Under the pieces are notes generated by a model, which saw only the letters and a program-made list of their open reading frames with translations, was not told where the DNA came from and did no database searches. Positions 8,254 to 15,646 of a DNA stretch of 34,058 nucleotides are shown one piece after another. Positions within the stretch are counted from its first letter, which is position 1. Each line of letters begins with the position of its first letter. The stretch covers positions 1-34,058 of the forward strand of contig NZ_UQKJ01000007.1 in the NCBI RefSeq assembly GCF_900541605.1, written 5' to 3'. The DNA comes from an uncultured Dialister sp. GTDB taxonomy: Bacteria; Bacillota; Negativicutes; Veillonellales; Dialisteraceae. A program made the translations under genes and the position numbers.

Positions 8254-8304
8254 TTCTTCTTCTTTCCCCCTCGGGTATACAGCAAAAAACAATGTATCTC
8301 CGTT

Positions 8305-8363
8305 ATTATAGCACAGAGAAAAGGGATTGTTTATAGTATCGGTAAATACGGTTTATTATAACA
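8305..8363 (-). promoter_or_regulatory. Two tandem extended -10 promoters for typA
   Basis: On the minus strand TGCTATAAT (8305-8313) and TGTTATAAT (8355-8363) both fit an extended -10 element. Neither has a strong -35. They are 52 and 102 bases before the typA start. Confidence 0.5.
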
Positions 8364-8393
8364 TACCGGGAGGCTGCAGGTAAAGGGAAATAT

Positions 8394-8502
8394 GAATGAG
8401 AGATTGAGATTGAGATCGAGATCGAGATCGAGAATCGTCCACCTGCGGCGCTTCCCAATCTGTGCGCCGCCACCTTCATTCCTAATTCCTAATTTCTCAT
8501 TC
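8394..8502. repeat. Palindromic repeat with a GAGATT/GAGATC hexamer array
   Basis: The left arm GAATGAGAGATTGAG pairs imperfectly with the right arm CTAATTTCTCATTC. The left arm carries six hexamer units (two GAGATT, three GAGATC and GAGAAT, 8400-8435). The centre contains CCTGCGGCGCTTCC, the core shared with the larger palindromes at 15341 and elsewhere. It lies between the divergent typA and alarmone synthetase genes. Confidence 0.6.
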
Positions 8503-8546
8503 CCGATTATTTCCGCGCCGCCACTTTCCCCTTAACAGCCTTTCCC

Positions 8547-8573
8547 TTGTTCCTCCCTTATTCATGCTATAAT
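8547..8573 (+). promoter_or_regulatory. Promoter of the small alarmone synthetase gene
   Basis: TTGTTC (8547-8552), a 15-base spacer and TGC-TATAAT (-10 at 8568-8573). The extended -10 compensates for the short spacer. The start codon is at 8611. Confidence 0.55.
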
Positions 8574-8610
8574 AGGATAAAACTTATCCAAGGAAAGAGA
8601 CTGTACAAAA

Positions 8611-9228
8611 ATGAATGAATCTATCTACGGCGCCTGGAAAGAGGTGCTTCCCAAAATCATGGAATCCCTGGTTTCCCGGATCCAGGAATTTAACCGCTCC
8701 CACCAGGAAGAATACGGCGAAGGGGCCTATGAACACCTGATTTACCGCATCAAGTCAGAGGACAGTATGGTGGAAAAATGCCACCGCAAGGACCTGCCCC
8801 CTACACCGGTGTCTGCCCTCTACGATATCCACGATGCCATCGGCCTCCGTATTGTCTGCTGTTTCCTTAATGACATCTACGACAATATCCGGTTCATTTC
8901 TTCCCTCCCCGGTGTGACGGTGGTGAAAGGCAAGGATTACATCAAAAACGCCAAGCCCAACGGGTATCGGAGCTACCACATGATCATCGACGTGGAGGCC
9001 CCCTTTGAAGATGTGAAAGGGCATACCCCCGGCCATTTCTTCGTGGAAATCCAGCTTCGTACCATTGCCATGGATTCCTGGGCCAGCCTGGAACACCAGA
9101 TGAAGTACAAGAAGGATATCAGGAACCCGGAAATGATTACAAGGGAACTGAAGCGCTGCGCCGATGAGTTGGCGTCCTGCGACTTGTCCATGCAGACCAT
9201 CCGGAATCTGATCCGCCAGGAGCATTGA
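8611..9228 (+). CDS. Small alarmone synthetase, (p)ppGpp synthetase RelQ/YjbM type
   Basis: A cytoplasmic single-domain synthetase that moves pyrophosphate from ATP to GDP or GTP to make the stringent-response alarmone. It has 205 residues and lacks the hydrolase and regulatory domains of full-length Rel. RelA/SpoT synthetase motifs are visible: YDIHDAIGLRIVCCF (71-85), KDYIKNAKPNGYRSYHM (108-123) and FVEIQLRTIAMDSWASLEH (144-162), with the catalytic glutamate E146 in EIQLR. These match RelQ/YjbM more than RelP/YwaC, from memory. An AGGAAAGAGA ribosome site is about 10 bases upstream. It has its own promoter. A hairpin separates it from the two-component genes downstream, which may be partly co-transcribed. 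Confidence 0.93.
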   Translation: MNESIYGAWKEVLPKIMESLVSRIQEFNRSHQEEYGEGAYEHLIYRIKSEDSMVEKCHRKDLPPTPVSALYDIHDAIGLRIVCCFLNDIYDNIRFISSLPGVTVVKGKDYIKNAKPNGYRSYHMIIDVEAPFEDVKGHTPGHFFVEIQLRTIAMDSWASLEHQMKYKKDIRNPEMITRELKRCADELASCDLSMQTIRNLIRQEH

Positions 9229-9243
9229 GAAGCTGGTATGAGT

Positions 9244-9281
9244 CTTCTCCGGGCGCCGGCCTCAGGCTGCATCCGGAGAAG
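9244..9281 (+). other. Hairpin between alarmone synthetase and two-component genes
   Basis: A perfect 9-bp stem CTTCTCCGG (9244-9252) / CCGGAGAAG (9273-9281) has a 20-base loop and no T tract. It could be an RNA processing or stability element, or a weak factor-dependent stop; its function is not known. Confidence 0.4.
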
Positions 9282-9316
9282 CGCCGGAATATTCGACACT
9301 AAAGGAGTATGATCAT

Positions 9317-9991
9317 ATGCGTTTACTTCTTGCAGAAGATGAAAAAGACATGGCCGATGTGCTGCTGGCCATATTCAAGCACCAGGGCTTTGAAGCGGAT
9401 TGGGCGGAAAATGGAGCCATCGCCGTGGACCTGGCCCAAAAGAAAAATTACGACTGCATGATTTTTGATATCATGATGCCCGTGAAAGACGGCATTACGG
9501 CGCTGAAGGAGCTCCGTGAAGCAGGCGACGTGACGCCGGTCATCATGCTCACCGCCAAATCCGAAGTGGACGACCGCATTACGGGCCTCGATTCCGGCGC
9601 CGATGACTACCTCACAAAGCCCTTCGCCATCGGGGAGCTGCTGGCCCGCATCCGTTCTCTCACCCGCCGGAATAAGGACTTCACCCCCACCATCCTCTCC
9701 GCCGGTTCCACAAGTCTGGACACGGAAGAACAGGAGCTGTCGGCCCACAATTCCATCCGCCTCTCCGGTAAGGAAACAAAGCTCATGAAACTATTCATGC
9801 TCAATGAAAATAAGGAGCTTTCCACGTCCTACCTATTTCAGAAAATCTGGAGCGGCGAAGAGGGGGTCGATGAGAGCGTGGTCTGGATTTACATTTCTTA
9901 TCTCCGGGAAAAGCTGTCCGCCATCAATTCGGACCTCTCCATTTTCGGAGAAGAGGGGCAGTCGTTCCGCCTTGCCCTGAGGGAGGACTAG
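9317..9991 (+). CDS. OmpR/PhoB-family response regulator
   Basis: A cytoplasmic DNA-binding regulator of 224 residues. The receiver domain (1-115) has the acidic pair E7/D8, phospho-acceptor D51 in MIFDIMMPVKDG, T79 and K101 in DDYLTKPF. The C-terminal winged-helix DNA-binding domain (about 125-222) has the RLSGKETKLMKLF block and the recognition-helix region DESVVWIYISYLREKL. AAAGGAG lies 9 bases before the ATG at 9317. The histidine kinase gene starts one base after its stop, so the two form a two-component system. The stimulus is unknown. The preceding alarmone synthetase gene hints at a stress role, but this is only context. Confidence 0.95.
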   Translation: MRLLLAEDEKDMADVLLAIFKHQGFEADWAENGAIAVDLAQKKNYDCMIFDIMMPVKDGITALKELREAGDVTPVIMLTAKSEVDDRITGLDSGADDYLTKPFAIGELLARIRSLTRRNKDFTPTILSAGSTSLDTEEQELSAHNSIRLSGKETKLMKLFMLNENKELSTSYLFQKIWSGEEGVDESVVWIYISYLREKLSAINSDLSIFGEEGQSFRLALRED

Positions 9992-9992
9992 T

Positions 9993-11270
9993 ATGAACAT
10001 CATCAGGCGGCTTCGGCGGCAGTTCATCCTTCTCGCCACCCTGGCCATCGTTATCATTGTGGTAGGCGCCCTGGGCCTCATCAATCTTATGGGATACTAC
10101 GGCATGCGCACCCATTGCCTGGACACCATGACCTATATCACCCAGAACGGCGGCAGCCTCCCTTCCCGCATCCGCGGCGGGGACAGTTCCTTCTGGAACA
10201 GCCAGTTCGGGACCACCTGGCCCGAGGATACGCCGGAATCGCCCTACCTGATCCGCTACTTTTCCATCCGCCTGGACAGTGAAAACCGGATTACCGGGGC
10301 CAATGTAAAAAATATCGTCGCCTTTTCTGAAGAACAGGCCGTGGAGTTTGCTAAGATTGCCCTGAGCGCTCCTTCGGATGTAGGGTTTCTCCAGAAAAAC
10401 AAAGCCCGTTACGGATATATGAAAACAGCCACCGCCGATGGAGGCACCCTCATTGTCATTCTGGACTGCACGAGAGAATTTTCCGATGTCCATACCTTTA
10501 TGTCCTACTCCATGTGGTTCGGGCTCATCTGCATCCTCCTCTATGTACTGATTTTCGCCGTCCTGTCAAACCGGGCCATTGCTCCCTTCGTCCGGAACCT
10601 GGAGAACCAGAAACGGTTCATTACCAACGCCAGCCATGAGCTGAAAACGCCGCTGGCCATTATCTCTGTCAATGCGGAAGCCATGGAAATGATGAATGGG
10701 AAAAACCAGTGGACCGAGGGTATCCTGAAGCAGGTCCGCCGTATGTCCGGCCTCATCGGCCATCTCATTCTCCTTTCCAAGGCCGGCGAAACCACGAAGG
10801 CCCAGCTGAACAAGGTTCCCTTCGACCTCACAAAGCTCCTTTCCCAGAGCCGGGAGGACTTTGAACTTCTGGCGGAAGGACAGCACAAAAAGCTCACCAT
10901 TTCCTGCCCGCCGGAAACCGTGGTGAAAACCGATGAGAAGTACCTGACTGAAATTATCCATATCCTTCTGGATAACGCCGTAAAGTACTGCGATGATAAT
11001 GGCACCATTGCCATTGACGCAGAAAAGGGAAAGAAGAAGGACAGCATCCTCCTCACTGTTTCCAATGATTACAAGGACGGGGCCCACGTGGACTACTCCC
11101 GTTTCTTTGAACGGTTCTATCGGAATGACGAGTCCCACAACAGCAAAAAAGCGGGTTACGGCATAGGCCTTTCCATCGCGAAAGAGCTGTCTTCCCTCCT
11201 TTCCATCCCCCTGTCCGTCACCTACAAAGATGGCCGGATATCCTTCCACCTGCTCCTGAAAACGAAATAA
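9993..11270 (+). CDS. Sensor histidine kinase
   Basis: The membrane partner of the response regulator, 425 residues. TM1 is at about 11-33 and TM2 at about 173-193, enclosing a sensor region of about 140 residues with no family I recognise. The HisKA domain has phospho-acceptor H215 in NASHELKTPLA. The ATPase domain has the N box around N328 (LLDNAVKYC), G1 VSNDY, F box FFERFYR (371-377) and G2 GYGIGLSIAK (388-397). A recognisable HAMP domain is missing; the linker after TM2 is only about 20 residues. The ATG is one base after the response regulator stop, with AGGGAGG just upstream. Confidence 0.94.
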   Translation: MNIIRRLRRQFILLATLAIVIIVVGALGLINLMGYYGMRTHCLDTMTYITQNGGSLPSRIRGGDSSFWNSQFGTTWPEDTPESPYLIRYFSIRLDSENRITGANVKNIVAFSEEQAVEFAKIALSAPSDVGFLQKNKARYGYMKTATADGGTLIVILDCTREFSDVHTFMSYSMWFGLICILLYVLIFAVLSNRAIAPFVRNLENQKRFITNASHELKTPLAIISVNAEAMEMMNGKNQWTEGILKQVRRMSGLIGHLILLSKAGETTKAQLNKVPFDLTKLLSQSREDFELLAEGQHKKLTISCPPETVVKTDEKYLTEIIHILLDNAVKYCDDNGTIAIDAEKGKKKDSILLTVSNDYKDGAHVDYSRFFERFYRNDESHNSKKAGYGIGLSIAKELSSLLSIPLSVTYKDGRISFHLLLKTK

Positions 11271-11285
11271 AGTCAAATTTCTGCC

Positions 11286-11314
11286 TTGACAGAAACTATT
11301 CCCTGTTTTATCCT
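11286..11314 (+). promoter_or_regulatory. Strong sigma-70 promoter upstream of the panC leader
   Basis: Perfect -35 TTGACA (11286-11291), a 17-base spacer and -10 TATCCT (11309-11314). It lies just after the histidine kinase stop and about 440 bases before panC, so it would make a long untranslated leader. Confidence 0.7.
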
Positions 11315-11321
11315 TGTCTTC

Positions 11322-11571
11322 GGAAGGTATGTTCCGGACGGACCCGTATGGGCATCTCCCAGGGAGAGCCTGAAATGGGAATGCCGGAGACCCGCCAAAG
11401 GGAGTTTTCCCATTTCCCCGCGTAGTATCAGCTGAGCTGCAGCGGACAGGAATTGGAAATAGCCCAAGGGAATACCGTTCCAAAAAAATTCATATCGCTT
11501 GGATTGTAATGACCGAGACGAATGCAGAGATTTCAATAACAGCCGCATCCTTTTCGGGTGCGGTTTTTTTT
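11322..11571 (+). ncRNA. Candidate structured leader or small RNA, family unknown
   Basis: Between a good promoter and a terminator lies about 250 bases with no plausible gene but strong pairing. A perfect 10-bp stem joins GAAATGGGAA (11372-11381) and TTCCCATTTC (11407-11416). A short CTCCC/GGGAG hairpin sits nearby, and the ends can pair imperfectly (GGAAGGTAT near 11330 with ATACCGTTCC near 11470). The layout could be an independent small RNA or a riboswitch-like leader. It does not match any riboswitch consensus I know. Confidence 0.4.
11543..11571 (+). terminator. First terminator in the panC leader
   Basis: CCGCATCC (11543-11550), a TTTTC loop and GGGTGCGG (11556-11563), followed by eight T residues. 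It either ends the small RNA made from 11286 or acts as an attenuator. Confidence 0.8.
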
Positions 11572-11665
11572 ACATCCCTTTTCCGGAGAATTCCTGGCAG
11601 CTCCCTCTGGGCAGGCTCTTTTGGGCTGTGTCTTACCAGCAGCGGGGAAACAGGGTTCCAGGAAA

Positions 11666-11694
11666 GCGCATTCCTTTTGGAGTGCGCCTTTTTT
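11666..11694 (+). terminator. Second terminator in the panC leader
   Basis: GCGCATTCC (11666-11674), a TTTT loop and GGAGTGCGC (11679-11687), followed by a T-rich run. It sits 64 bases before panC and about 95 bases after the first terminator. A terminator this close before a start codon without an obvious promoter in between suggests transcription attenuation. Confidence 0.75.
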
Positions 11695-11757
11695 ATTGAA
11701 ATCCTGTCCCGTTGTTGCAGAAAAGCAGTGGGAAAATTTCCCGGAAAGGACGACAAA

Positions 11758-12612
11758 ATGATTGTCTACCACAAGATTAAAGAGCTGAAGGATTTCGTAC
11801 ACCAGTGCAAAAAGGAAGGAAAGACCATCGGCCTCGTAACCACCATGGGTGCCCTCCATGAGGGCCATGCCTCCCTCATCAGGGCTGCCCACAAAGAAAA
11901 CGATGTAACCATTACCACGGTATTCGTAAACCCCACCCAATTTGGTCCCAATGAAGACTATGCGAAATACCCGAGGACCCTGGACCACGACTGCCAGGTA
12001 GCGGAAGCAGCAGGAGCGGACCTGCTCTTTGCGCCAAGCCCGGAAGAAATGTACCCCCACAAAGATCCCACCTGGGTAGAAGTGACAGGCCCCATCACGA
12101 AAGTTCTCTGCGGCCGCACAAGACCTATCCATTTCCGGGGTGTGGCTACGGTATGCACCAAGTTCTTCAACCTCACCGAATGCGATCGGGCTTACTACGG
12201 ACTGAAAGATGCCCAGCAGACCCAGGTACTGGAACGGATGGTGGAAGACCTGTTCATGAACGTTAAACTCCGGATCATGCCCATTGTCCGGGAAGCAGAC
12301 GGCCTGGCGAAGAGTTCCCGGAATGTCTACCTTTCCCCGGAGGAGCACAAGGCAGCCCTCGTCCTTTCCCGGAGCCTTAAACACGCCAAGGAAGCCTTTG
12401 AAAAGGGCGAACGGAGCAAGGAAAAACTGATTTCCCAGGTCACTGAAGAAATCAAAGGAGAGCCCATGAGCGACATCGATTATGTGGAAATGTACGGCAT
12501 GCCGGGGCTCACAGACGTTTCCGATACCATCCATGGAAAGGTGCTCCTGGCGGTGGCTGTGAAATTCGGAAAGACAAGACTCATTGATAACGTGGTACTG
12601 GAGGCAGAATAA
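11758..12612 (+). CDS. panC: Pantothenate synthetase (pantoate-beta-alanine ligase)
   Basis: PanC joins pantoate and beta-alanine, using ATP through a pantoyl-adenylate, to make pantothenate (vitamin B5) in the cytoplasm. It has 284 residues, the usual length. Nucleotidyl-transferase motifs: MGALHEGHASL with the HxGH pair H34/H37, FVNPTQFGPNEDYAKYPR, the GLKDAQQ block and the KMSKS-like loop in LAKSSRNVYLS. The ATG at 11758 has AAAGGA 8 bases upstream; a longer upstream frame through the terminators has no support. Its TAA overlaps the panD ATG by one base. A two-terminator leader precedes it. Confidence 0.96.
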   Translation: MIVYHKIKELKDFVHQCKKEGKTIGLVTTMGALHEGHASLIRAAHKENDVTITTVFVNPTQFGPNEDYAKYPRTLDHDCQVAEAAGADLLFAPSPEEMYPHKDPTWVEVTGPITKVLCGRTRPIHFRGVATVCTKFFNLTECDRAYYGLKDAQQTQVLERMVEDLFMNVKLRIMPIVREADGLAKSSRNVYLSPEEHKAALVLSRSLKHAKEAFEKGERSKEKLISQVTEEIKGEPMSDIDYVEMYGMPGLTDVSDTIHGKVLLAVAVKFGKTRLIDNVVLEAE

Positions 12613-12995
12613 TGACATATACAATGATGCATGGGAAAATTCACCGGGCTACGGTGACAGAAGCAAATCTGGAATACATGGGAAGCATCACCATTGACCA
12701 GGACCTCATGGATGCCGCCGGCATCCTGCCCGGTGAGCGGGTACAGATCTGCAACAACAATAACGGCGCCCGCCTGGAAACCTATACGATCCCCGGCAAG
12801 CGGGGAAGCGGAGTCATCTGCCTGAACGGAGCCGCTGCCCGGTGCACTGCCATCGGGGATATTGTCATCATCATCGCCTATGCCCAGATGGATGAAAAAG
12901 AAGCCCGCTCTTTCGTGCCCAAGGTGGTCATGGTGGATGAGCATAACCGTCCCCTGAAGACAAGGGGCGCTGAAAAAGAACGGGAAATCGGCTGA
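12612..12995 (+). CDS. panD: Aspartate 1-decarboxylase proenzyme
   Basis: PanD makes beta-alanine from aspartate, the second substrate of PanC. It is 127 residues long, typical for the family. The self-processing site G24-S25 in EYMGSITID would generate the pyruvoyl cofactor. The KIHRATVT block and the NGAAAR motif are also present. The first ATG overlaps the panC stop (TAATG) and has GGAGG seven bases upstream. Two more ATGs at codons 5 and 6 are possible starts but less well placed. Confidence 0.96.
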   Translation: MTYTMMHGKIHRATVTEANLEYMGSITIDQDLMDAAGILPGERVQICNNNNGARLETYTIPGKRGSGVICLNGAAARCTAIGDIVIIIAYAQMDEKEARSFVPKVVMVDEHNRPLKTRGAEKEREIG

Positions 12996-13006
12996 TGAAA
13001 TCGATG

Positions 13007-13086
13007 CTGATGGGTAACATCATTCGTGCGGGGCTGACAGCTGCCAGCTGTCAGGAAAGCTCCCGCGGGTATGACTCCCCCATCAG
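13007..13086. repeat. Short copy of the palindromic repeat family
   Basis: Ends CTGATGGG and CCCCCATCAG are inverted. Inside is GGGCTGACAGCTG, and CTGACAGCTG/CAGCTGTCAG is a perfect 10-bp palindrome around a single base. CATTCGTGCGG is shared with the copy at 14198 and GAGTCAT (inverted) with the copy at 15341. It lies in the 151-base gap between panD and the BASS gene, so it would be transcribed if the three genes form one operon. Confidence 0.6.
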
Positions 13087-13146
13087 CAGGCAAAACCAAC
13101 AGTTCCAATCGTCTTCATTCCGTCATTTTTCCCAAAGGAGCCTGTC

Positions 13147-14112
13147 ATGCTTTCCAAAATCGTACGTATCTGCACCCGCTACATGGCGGTGGGTGTCATA
13201 CTGGCCGGCATATTCGGCATATTCTTTCCTTCCGTCATGAAACCACTGGCCCCCTGGATTCCTGTCATGCTGGGGGTTATCATGTTCGGCATGGGCATGA
13301 GCCTGACGCCGAAGGACTTCAGGAATGTCTTCAAACAGCCCAAAAACGTGGCCCTGGGATCAGTGCTCCAGTTCGTCATCATGCCATCTTTGGCCTTTGT
13401 GCTCATCAAAATCTTTGACCTGCCGCCGGCTATCGCCATCGGCGTGGTCCTCGTAGGCTGCTGCCCCGGCGGCACCGCTTCCAATGTGATTTCCTACATT
13501 GCCCATGCGGACGTGGCCCTTTCCGTATCCATGACCATGGTGAATACTATCCTCGCTCCCTTTGTGACGCCTTTCCTGATCTGGCTCATTGCGGGAGCCT
13601 GGGTAAATATCAGCTTCCCGGCCATGATGGTTTCCATCATCAAGATGGTACTCCTGCCCCTGCTCCTCGGGGTGGCCATCAATTATTTCTTCCCGAAAGC
13701 TGTGGCCCGGGTAAACGGTGTCATGCCCATGCTTTCGGCACTGGTCATTATCCTCACCGTGGGCTGTGTAGTTTCCCTGTCCGGCCGGACAATCCTGGAT
13801 AACGGCCTCCTGATCCTGTGTGTGGTCATTCTCCACAACCTGGGCGGCATGGCCCTTGGGTATTTCTGCGCTCGGAAGTTCGGCATGAACAAGGCCCAGG
13901 TCCGGGCCATGGCCATCGAAGTGGGTATGCAGAATTCCGGCCTCGCCTCTACCCTGGCCCTCATGTACTTCACCGCCGCCGGCGGTATTGCGGGAGCCAT
14001 CTTCTCCGTATGGCACAATGTATCGGGCTCCCTCTTCGCTTCCTGGTGTGTAGGCCGGGATGAAGAAGAGGAGGAAGAGAAGGCATCCGCTGCCGAAGTG
14101 CAGGCCAGATAA
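13147..14112 (+). CDS. BASS-family sodium-coupled transporter, candidate pantoate/ketopantoate importer
   Basis: An inner-membrane protein of 321 residues with about nine or ten hydrophobic segments, from the bile acid:sodium symporter family. Family marks are GCCPGGTASNVISYIAHAD (sodium-site region) and EVGMQNSGLASTLAL. It ends in an acidic tail (DEEEEEE). AAAGGAG lies 7 bases before the ATG at 13147. The position just after panC-panD is telling: the Salmonella PanS protein, also BASS family, imports ketopantoate. Here it may bring in pantoate, ketopantoate or pantothenate. The substrate is inferred from context only; the family also includes bile-acid and pyruvate carriers. A strong terminator follows. 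Confidence 0.9.
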   Translation: MLSKIVRICTRYMAVGVILAGIFGIFFPSVMKPLAPWIPVMLGVIMFGMGMSLTPKDFRNVFKQPKNVALGSVLQFVIMPSLAFVLIKIFDLPPAIAIGVVLVGCCPGGTASNVISYIAHADVALSVSMTMVNTILAPFVTPFLIWLIAGAWVNISFPAMMVSIIKMVLLPLLLGVAINYFFPKAVARVNGVMPMLSALVIILTVGCVVSLSGRTILDNGLLILCVVILHNLGGMALGYFCARKFGMNKAQVRAMAIEVGMQNSGLASTLALMYFTAAGGIAGAIFSVWHNVSGSLFASWCVGRDEEEEEEKASAAEVQAR

Positions 14113-14128
14113 GAAATCGGTGCACCTG

Positions 14129-14162
14129 AAAAGCCCCGGAGACTGTGTCTCCGAGGCTTTTT
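14129..14162 (+). terminator. Terminator of the panC-panD-BASS unit
   Basis: AAAAGCCCCGGAGAC, a TGT loop and GTCTCCGAGGCTTTTT form a long GC-rich stem with a T tract just after the transporter stop. Confidence 0.88.
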
Positions 14163-14197
14163 GCACGCTAACAGGCGTTAGCAGGTTATCATGCTGA

Positions 14198-14355
14198 TGG
14201 ATAGAGCCATTCGTGCGGAAGCTTCCAGTTGCTAGCTTCTAGAAAAGCTCTACGGCCTACGGCACGAATGGACTGGTGGAAATATCAGGTGAAAAGCGCC
14301 GCAGGCTGACCAGTATTCCTGGAAGCTGGTTGCGTCATGGGTGTGACTCTATCCA
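14198..14355. repeat. Palindromic intergenic repeat
   Basis: Inverted ends TGGATAGAG and CTCTATCCA bound a 158-bp element. Inside are CATTCGTGCGG, a CTAGCTTCTAG palindrome, TACGGCACGAATG, GGTGGAAATATCAGG and AAGCGCCGCAGGC in the same order as in the copy at 1-117. It lies between convergent genes, the BASS transporter and yihY. Confidence 0.65.
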
Positions 14356-14385
14356 CTAATATACTACCTGCGTTCCGATGAAATT

Positions 14386-15246
14386 TTATTCTTCCCTCTC
14401 CATTTTCCTCTTCACCGTCTCATCCCACACGGCGATGAATTCGCCGCCGGAAATAATGACGATGGCTGCCAGGTGGAACCAGATAAAGAGGACAATCAAG
14501 CCGATGAGGGATCCGTAGGTAAGGCCCATGGATGATACGTGAAGGATATAGAATCCGTAGGCCGCGGTGAGGGCAATCCATATGGAAGTCACCAGAAAAG
14601 CCGCCGTCAGCACCCGTTTCCACTGGGACCGTTGCCTGGCCGGGGCGTATTCGTAGAAGGCGGCCAGGGAAAAGGCGATGATGGCAAAGGGGATACTGAA
14701 TTTCACCAGGGTCCATAGTTTCAGAAAAATCTCAGGCACCCGGAAGTAGTAGGCAATGGCATAGACCACCGCATTGCCGAAAACGATGAGCCCCAGGGAA
14801 AGGATCATGGCAAAGGAAATGAACAGGGTAAAGACGATGGACTTGGCATTGACCCTGATGTAGGACTGCTTATTCCGATTCCCGAAAAAGGAAATATCCA
14901 TGGACCGGATCAGCGTATCCACTCCCTGAGAAGACGTCCACAGGGCACCGGCAAGGCCGACAAAAAGCCAGATAGAACTTCGGGCCCGGATGATACGGAG
15001 AATATTGGCTTCCATGGCCACCGCCACATCATCGGGGAGATAGGACAGAAGGTTCAGGATAATATGGATCTGGGGCGCCGCAAAGAAGAGCATGGCGTTC
15101 ACCAGGAAGATCAGGAAAGGAATGAGCCCCAGGATGAAATAGTAGGTGGTCTCCGCCGCCAGGGCTGTCACATTGTCATCGTTAAACCGCTGCACCAGCC
15201 GTTTGACGAAAAAGACTCCACTGCTGTCTGTAGGTTTTGGATCCAA
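14386..15246 (-). CDS. YihY/BrkB-family inner membrane protein
   Basis: A multi-pass membrane protein of 286 residues with about six hydrophobic segments: FILGLIPFLIFLVNAMLFF, SSIWLFVGLAGALWTSS, IVFTLFISFAMILSLGLIVFG, FSIPFAIIAFSLAAFYEYAP, a segment around LVTSIWIALTAAYGFYI, and SLIGLIVLFIWFHLAAIVII. The ALAAETTYYFILGLIPFL block and the late GGEF (GGEFIAVWD) are typical of YihY/BrkB (formerly mis-called RNase BN). Molecular function is uncertain in the family. Initiation is at TTG (15244-15246): AAGGAGGT sits about 6 bases upstream and no ATG lies nearby. A TATAAT is at 15278-15283 on the minus strand. Confidence 0.92.
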   Translation of the reverse strand: MDPKPTDSSGVFFVKRLVQRFNDDNVTALAAETTYYFILGLIPFLIFLVNAMLFFAAPQIHIILNLLSYLPDDVAVAMEANILRIIRARSSIWLFVGLAGALWTSSQGVDTLIRSMDISFFGNRNKQSYIRVNAKSIVFTLFISFAMILSLGLIVFGNAVVYAIAYYFRVPEIFLKLWTLVKFSIPFAIIAFSLAAFYEYAPARQRSQWKRVLTAAFLVTSIWIALTAAYGFYILHVSSMGLTYGSLIGLIVLFIWFHLAAIVIISGGEFIAVWDETVKRKMEREE

Positions 15247-15277
15247 GGGGCACCTCCTTTCCTGTAAAAACTACCTT

Positions 15278-15283
15278 ATTATA
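15278..15283 (-). promoter_or_regulatory. Candidate -10 box for yihY
   Basis: TATAAT on the minus strand, 32 bases before the TTG start; no convincing -35. Confidence 0.4.
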
Positions 15284-15340
15284 CCGCGGACAGGCCGAAT
15301 TGGTCCATGGGCCATTTGAGTCGGACTCAGGGTAATGACG

Positions 15341-15586
15341 ATTGGAGTCACTGGAGCGGGGCTGCTAGGGAAGCCCAACGGCCTGCGGCGCTTCCGGATT
15401 CGGATACTGACGGCCGGATTCATTAGATCGGGGACTTCCAGCTGCCAGCTCTTAGCATTCAGTAAAGCTTTATAGTCTACGATATAAATGAATGACGGAA
15501 ATATCATGCAGGAAGCGCCGCAGGCGGGCCGGGTTTTCTGGAAGCCAGCAGCTAGCAGCTAAAAGCCCCACTCCGATGACTCTAAC
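15341..15586. repeat. Largest clear copy of the palindromic intergenic repeat
   Basis: The left arm reads TTGGAGTCACTGGAGCGGGG and the right arm, inverted, TTAGAGTCATCGGAGTGGGG. A second, inner pair is exact: GCCTGCGGCGCTTCC near 15381-15395 and GGAAGCGCCGCAGGC near 15512-15526. Both arms then run into ATTCATT/AATGAAT. The result is a 246-bp nested hairpin between yihY and purL with no coding content. Confidence 0.7.
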
Positions 15587-15601
15587 CGCAACACCAGAAT
15601 C

Positions 15602-15635
15602 AAAAAACGTGCAGGAACAGTCCTGCACGTTTTTC
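15602..15635 (-). terminator. Intrinsic terminator of purL
   Basis: AAAAAACGTGCAGGA, an ACAG loop and TCCTGCACGTTTTT: a 13-bp stem with U tracts, just past the purL stop. Confidence 0.9.
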
Positions 15636-15646
15636 TGATATTCCTG

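Noticed and set aside
11372..11416. Cobalamin-riboswitch-like stretch (GGGAATGCCGGAGACCCGCC)
   Set aside because: It shares only a loose likeness. The B12-box (GCCACTG-type) and the expected flanking helices are missing, and panC is not a B12-regulated gene.
11322..11571. 6S, SRP or RNase P RNA in the panC leader
   Set aside because: None of the conserved cores I know for these RNAs is present; left as an unknown structured RNA.
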